This document shows, one piece after another, positions 60,002 through 64,000 of a stretch of 64,000 nt of DNA (position 1 is the stretch's first letter; every line of letters starts with the position of its first letter). The stretch covers positions 1 to 64,000 of the forward strand of contig JACKPV010000023.1 of NCBI GenBank assembly GCA_024233305.1, written 5' to 3'. The position numbers and the translations under genes were made by a program. The notes under the pieces were generated by a model. The model was given only the letters and a program-made list of their open reading frames with translations, searched no databases and had not been told where the DNA came from. The DNA is from Verrucomicrobiales bacterium (GTDB lineage Bacteria; Verrucomicrobiota; Verrucomicrobiia; Limisphaerales; J093).

Positions 60002-62640
60002 GGCTTATGGGACTGGTCTGGCATCACCTGCTGAAGGACCTGCGGCAATTCCGCTGGCCGATTGCGCTGTGGTGGCTGTTCCTCGGCGTGGATCTCGCTC
60101 TGGGCCTGGTCGCTCCGGGCGCCGTGCGCTGGGCGCCGCAGCAGGGATTTCAAGGGGGCGCGGCGGGGTTTGCGGGTTGGGTGGTTGCGGCCCTCTGGTT
60201 TCTGGCGGTTGGCCTTCCGGTGGCGGCGAACTTTGCGGACGCCCCGGGGCGCGAGAACTCGTGGTTGCGTACGCGCCCGTTTCCCGGTGAAACCCGGCTG
60301 GCTGTGAAGGCCGCTTTCGCGATCCTTGTGATCCTCCTGCCCGCATTGCTCCAGGAGGGGGTCCGATTGGCGATGCTGAAGGTCCCGGGCGCCCTGGTGT
60401 TTCGGGCGGTGGGAGAAAGGGGATTGCTGCTCGCGCCGGTGGTGGTGGCGGCCTCGGCGTTTGGCTGGCTGTGGGCGACCTCGCGGCAAATGGCCATCGG
60501 CCTGGGCGTGCTTGGCGCGACCCCGTGGGTGGCCTTGCTGGGGCTTGCGGTGCTGTCGAAGACGGTGCCGGCCTTCGCGGGGTGGATCGACGATCCGACT
60601 TACGGACGGGAGGTCATCGGCCTGTCGGGTCTGGCGGTGGGGTTCGTGTTGCTGGTCTGGTTGAACCGCCGGGGAGTCTGGCCGATTGCGGGTCGGCTGG
60701 TTGGGGCGGGCGGCCTTGGCCTCGGGGCGATGCTGATTGCCTTCGTTCCGGATTGGGATCCGTTTCCGATCGAACCCTCGGCGCCTTTCCCCGGCTGGAG
60801 CGGCGAGGTGCGGGTGGAGGCGCCCCCGGCGTCGGTGAGCCTCATCGCTCAAGTGCCCGAAGGCGAGGCGGCTTCCCGCTACGGGGTGCAGTTCACGCCT
60901 GAGATTGCCAACCTGCCGGCCACCCTGACCCTGGAGTGGAGGCTGTCCCGTGCGAAGGCAGTGACTTCGGAAGGAGACTTCCCTCTGCGGCGCGCGTGGT
61001 CGCGGCGTGACCTGTTCGGGTATCGCAGCGGAACCACCGCGGGCGATCTGCGCGCCTTTGATGTGTTGCTGGGAGGCGGGGTCGTGTTCGCATGCGAGCC
61101 GCCCGTCGGCATGTGGCAGGCGAATGTCACGGCCGGTCCGGTCGATGCATCGGAGGTTGGCGCGCGGCCGTTTCGCTTGCGCGCGGAGCTGGCGGGGAAT
61201 CTGTTCCGCTGGCGCATTGCGGCGAGGCTGCGGTTGAGGGCGGGCGAGGCGGCCCGCGACGAGGCAGGCCGATGGGAGGTGATGACCGGGGCGATGGGTG
61301 GGCGAGCGGAAGACCCCTCTGGGGAGGCGATGAAGGGGGCCTTCGACCGGGGGCCGGAGGATCCCTATCTCTACGTGGGACTTCGCCGCGATCAGCTCGC
61401 GCTGCAGACGGCATCCGACGCTTCCTTGCGCGACCTGCCCTACTGGCCGTCGCGGACGTGTGAGTTCGCGTTGTACGACCGGGCAACGCAACTGGCGGTC
61501 GTGGCGCCCTTCCCTGTGATCAACGTCATGCGCTTGGGCGGGCTCAGTGGTTACGAGCACCGTTTCTTGATTCTGCCGTTCGATCTGAGTTCCCTGCTGG
61601 TTCGTTCGTGGGCGAAGGCCGATCCGGGGTCGTTGGAACTGGTGATCTTCCAGCGGGACTACGTCGGCTCGATCACCGCCCCGATGGAAACAGGAACGAT
61701 CATTCTGCCGAATGCCGCCGCTGGCGCCGGGGTCGGGAATCTGGTGCGGTCCGACCAGTTGACCTGGCCGGAGTTCCGGCGGCGGATAGCGGCGTTGACG
61801 GCGCCGGCGCCCGACGCGAACCGGCTCGAAGTCGGGCGGTATATGGCCGAGGTGCTGCAGTTGACGGATGCCCGGCGGCACCTCGCGCAGGCCGGGGATC
61901 CGCTGGTGGCGAACCTGGCCCGCTATGTGCCGGAGCACGCCGCTCTGTTCCTGGAAGCCCTGCCGGTGGCGGGGAACTACGCTCAAGCCTTGTTGCGGGA
62001 CGCGCTCGAACAGGGCTTGAGCGAGGCGCAGGCGGAATTGGTGGTCGCCGCCCTGCCGGCGCAGCGCGACCTGGCGGGACTGATCGTTCGGCGCGGCTGG
62101 CTGGAAGCGGCGCGGGGGACCTTCCTCGATTTGGCCGAGGCGGCCGGCCCGTTGAACTACGAGACCATTCAGGCGCTGGCGTGGTTCGACGATCCGCGGG
62201 TGCACGGTCGGTTGCTGGACGAATTCGAGCACCGTCCCCGGCTTGCAGTTTACGAGTTGCTGTGCGCGTTGCCGGACCTCGAACCGGCTTTGGAACAGCG
62301 GTTGGGGCGGGTGTGGGACCGACGTTCACGCGCCGTTCGGCCGGAGCATCAGGTCCTGCCGGAACTGGCGGTGTTGATGCGCGCCGGCCATTCGGAGGCG
62401 CTCGCCCTGGCGCTGCGAACGCTCAAGCTGGCGCCCCCCGAGCAGCAGGCCCGGCTCTGGTCGCTGCTGGACGCGCTGCGCGACGGCGTGCTGATCGAAG
62501 GACTCACGCCCGCGGAAAGCCGCCAACCAGAGAACCAGGTAGCGTGGTTCTCCCGCCACGAGCCCGGCGATTTCGCCTATGACCCGGTTCGTCGCCGGTT
62601 CCGGCTGCGGGACCGGATGGCCCACGCTGTCCACGAATGA
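59998..62640 (+). CDS. ABC transporter permease with large soluble C-terminal region
   Basis: An 880-residue protein. About seven transmembrane segments lie in residues 20-260 (WPIALWWLFLGVDLALGLV, AAFAILVILLPALL, LGLGAMLIAFVPDW and others). The remaining 620 residues are soluble: a beta-rich part (about 265-560) and a helical-repeat part (about 600-830, repeated ALF-LEALPVAGNYAQ-type helices). The TM part resembles the exporter permeases of the GntR/YtrB clusters. The start may be GTG at 59998, which overlaps the ATPase stop, or ATG at 60007. The large extra domain is unusual for a permease. Confidence 0.82.
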   Translation: MRLMGLVWHHLLKDLRQFRWPIALWWLFLGVDLALGLVAPGAVRWAPQQGFQGGAAGFAGWVVAALWFLAVGLPVAANFADAPGRENSWLRTRPFPGETRLAVKAAFAILVILLPALLQEGVRLAMLKVPGALVFRAVGERGLLLAPVVVAASAFGWLWATSRQMAIGLGVLGATPWVALLGLAVLSKTVPAFAGWIDDPTYGREVIGLSGLAVGFVLLVWLNRRGVWPIAGRLVGAGGLGLGAMLIAFVPDWDPFPIEPSAPFPGWSGEVRVEAPPASVSLIAQVPEGEAASRYGVQFTPEIANLPATLTLEWRLSRAKAVTSEGDFPLRRAWSRRDLFGYRSGTTAGDLRAFDVLLGGGVVFACEPPVGMWQANVTAGPVDASEVGARPFRLRAELAGNLFRWRIAARLRLRAGEAARDEAGRWEVMTGAMGGRAEDPSGEAMKGAFDRGPEDPYLYVGLRRDQLALQTASDASLRDLPYWPSRTCEFALYDRATQLAVVAPFPVINVMRLGGLSGYEHRFLILPFDLSSLLVRSWAKADPGSLELVIFQRDYVGSITAPMETGTIILPNAAAGAGVGNLVRSDQLTWPEFRRRIAALTAPAPDANRLEVGRYMAEVLQLTDARRHLAQAGDPLVANLARYVPEHAALFLEALPVAGNYAQALLRDALEQGLSEAQAELVVAALPAQRDLAGLIVRRGWLEAARGTFLDLAEAAGPLNYETIQALAWFDDPRVHGRLLDEFEHRPRLAVYELLCALPDLEPALEQRLGRVWDRRSRAVRPEHQVLPELAVLMRAGHSEALALALRTLKLAPPEQQARLWSLLDALRDGVLIEGLTPAESRQPENQVAWFSRHEPGDFAYDPVRRRFRLRDRMAHAVHE

Positions 62641-64000
62641 TGAAGACCGCGATGAACCTGTTGTTCCACATTCTGCGGAAGGACCTGCGGACGGTGCGTC
62701 CCTTGTTGCTGGCTTTCGGGTGTCTGCTGCCGTTCCAGGTGGTGTTGAGTGTTCGATCGCCCATCAACAGCGACGTCCGGCTCGCCCTCGAGATGGTGCT
62801 GGCGGCGGCCCAGGGCGCGCTGGCGGTGCTGACCTTGCTCATCGCGGTGCACGCGGACAGCTTTCAGGGGAGCACGGCCTTCTGGAAGACGCGTCCGCTG
62901 CCGGCCGCCGTCGTGCTGGCCGCGAAGGCGACGCTTGCCGCGGCTTTTCTGGTGCTGCCGTTCTTGTTGACCGAGGGGTTGGTCTGGTGGCTGGCGGGGT
63001 TGGATTCCGGACAGATGCGGCGGGCGTTGGGGGGGCTGTTGCTGGGGCTTGTTCCGGTGCTGTTGGCGGTATTCGCCGTGGCCCTTTCAACCCGCAGCCT
63101 GGCGCAGTTCGCGGGGGTGGCCGGCGGTCTCCTGTTGCTCACGTTCCTGATGGTGCTGGGCTATGAGTCTCTGCGTCGACAGGGCTGGCAGCCGCAGGCG
63201 GTGTTGCATGCCGGTTCGGGCCGCACGGTATCCGCCCTGCTGGTTGGTGGAGTGCTGCTTTCCGCCTGCGCATTCACCGCCGCGGTGGCTTCCGCCTTCC
63301 GGCGGGCAGGGGGGTGGGGTATCGGTGTTTCGGCAGGCGGGGTGGTCGCCTACGTCGGTGCGCTGCTGGTCTGGCCCGACAGTTTCTTCCAACCTCCGGC
63401 GGCGCCCGAACCGCGCGCGCAGGTCCGGTTGCTTCGGGAAGGCGAGAAGCCGCCGTTTGAAACCGGTGCGCAGATGCTCTGGTCCCATTTCCGGGTTGAC
63501 GCGCTGGGAACCAATCAGGTCGCGGCGGTGGAGTCCTTCAGCGCCAGGTTCACGCCGGAAAACAGTCGGGCGCTGGAGTTCGGGTACGGATGGCCGGGAG
63601 GGGGTGTGGCGGGCGAGCCCGCTCTCGTTGGGTCGCCGCAGAACGCCGACCTGTTCGCGCGGATTCGCTCGCGGTTTCCTGCGGGCACCTTGTGGTTCGG
63701 GAGTTGGATGGTCCGGGCAGCGCGGGAGCTGCCCTTGACCACCGTGGGTCCGGTGACGCTTTTCGATGAGCAGGTGGGGCGGTTTTCCGGCCAACTGCGC
63801 GTGCGGGAGTACACGGTCGAGGAGGTTGGGGTGTTCCCGGTGGCCAAGGGCTTCCACCGCCTGGGCGGCGGGTTGTGCGTGGACGTGCGGCACGTGCGGC
63901 GTTCGGGTGGCGGCTTGAATCTCGAGATCCGCGAAGCGCGCCCCGAGCTGCTGCTGGATTTTGGGCCTCGCGGGCGGGGTCTCTGGCAAAGGGCTTCGGG
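62637..64000 (+). CDS. Second ABC transporter permease subunit (partial)
   Basis: The frame starts at ATG 62637 (or 62640), overlapping the stop of the first permease, and stays open to the window end, so at least 454 residues are encoded and the C-terminus is missing. The N-terminal part has six or so hydrophobic segments (LLLAFGCLLPFQVVLSV, GALAVLTLLIAVHADSF, LLLGLVPVLLAVFAVAL, GGLLLLTFLMVLGY and others), with a motif GSTAFWKTRPLPAAVV shared in style with the first permease (ENSWLRTRPFPGETRL). From about residue 250 a soluble domain follows. It is the second half of a heterodimeric exporter. Confidence 0.85.
   Translation, partial: MMKTAMNLLFHILRKDLRTVRPLLLAFGCLLPFQVVLSVRSPINSDVRLALEMVLAAAQGALAVLTLLIAVHADSFQGSTAFWKTRPLPAAVVLAAKATLAAAFLVLPFLLTEGLVWWLAGLDSGQMRRALGGLLLGLVPVLLAVFAVALSTRSLAQFAGVAGGLLLLTFLMVLGYESLRRQGWQPQAVLHAGSGRTVSALLVGGVLLSACAFTAAVASAFRRAGGWGIGVSAGGVVAYVGALLVWPDSFFQPPAAPEPRAQVRLLREGEKPPFETGAQMLWSHFRVDALGTNQVAAVESFSARFTPENSRALEFGYGWPGGGVAGEPALVGSPQNADLFARIRSRFPAGTLWFGSWMVRAARELPLTTVGPVTLFDEQVGRFSGQLRVREYTVEEVGVFPVAKGFHRLGGGLCVDVRHVRRSGGGLNLEIREARPELLLDFGPRGRGLWQRAS

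Noticed and set aside
1..64000. tRNA, rRNA and known riboswitches
   Set aside because: No cloverleaf, rRNA or riboswitch core was recognised by eye; a covariance-model search was not possible here.

Overview
The window is about 64 kb of GC-rich DNA from a bacterium that looks like a member of the Verrucomicrobia, probably near Limisphaerales/Pedosphaerales. This placement is an inference. It rests on a division and cell-wall (dcw) cluster with a divergent FtsZ, PEP-CTERM proteins, an NxxGxxAF-repeat protein, a DUF4912-GH57 gene pair, two SEC-C proteins and hairpin-rich intergenic repeats. No rRNA, tRNA or CRISPR array was seen.

Layout. 1-1716: an integron-type tyrosine recombinase, with a duplicated inverted-repeat region upstream and two tandem 195-bp MITE-like elements downstream. 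1719-9400 (minus): a propeller/di-haem cytochrome protein, an array of six 132-bp hairpin repeats, an ECF/cobalt-type ATPase, a GH57 alpha-glucan enzyme with its DUF4912 partner, and a PEP-CTERM protein with a frameshifted tail. 9650-14000: an outer-membrane protein, a SEC-C protein, argS and a PtsN-like protein. 14230-22465 (plus): an NxxGxxAF protein, a secreted isochorismatase/ThuA fusion, an unknown protein, a Na+/H+ antiporter, a RodZ-like HTH membrane protein and rimO. 22600-26727: three exopolysaccharide-export genes ending at a strong terminator. 26835-31496 (minus): nifJ and a dihydroorotate-dehydrogenase-like gene.

32055-49308 (plus): the dcw operon, in the order mraZ, an unknown gene, rsmH, ftsL-like, ftsI, a murE-like gene, murF, mraY, a LysM gene, ftsW, murG, murB, ddl, ftsQ, ftsA, ftsZ. 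Most genes overlap or nearly touch, which suggests one translationally coupled operon controlled at MraZ boxes upstream of mraZ. The protein at the murE position keeps the MurE scaffold but has lost the ATP-binding and substrate motifs. murC and murD are absent from their usual places, and a LysM gene sits in the murD slot. FtsZ has an altered tubulin signature.

49314-58385 (minus): a GlcD-type oxidase, an accessory patch (a PIN-toxin pseudogene with an amber codon and two unknown genes), a large SEC-C protein ending in a RelE-like domain, a pectate-lyase-like protein, a third MITE-like element, and a second PEP-CTERM protein whose stop codon lies in that element's flanking triplet. 58609-64000 (plus): a GntR/YtrA-type regulator with a palindromic operator over its own -10 box, followed by an ABC ATPase and two permeases; the second permease runs off the end of the window.

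Main leads: the MurE pseudoenzyme in a mur-depleted dcw operon; the hairpin array with compensatory stem changes; the 195-bp TNA-flanked element family; the SEC-C/RelE fusion; and the unknown accessory gene pair.
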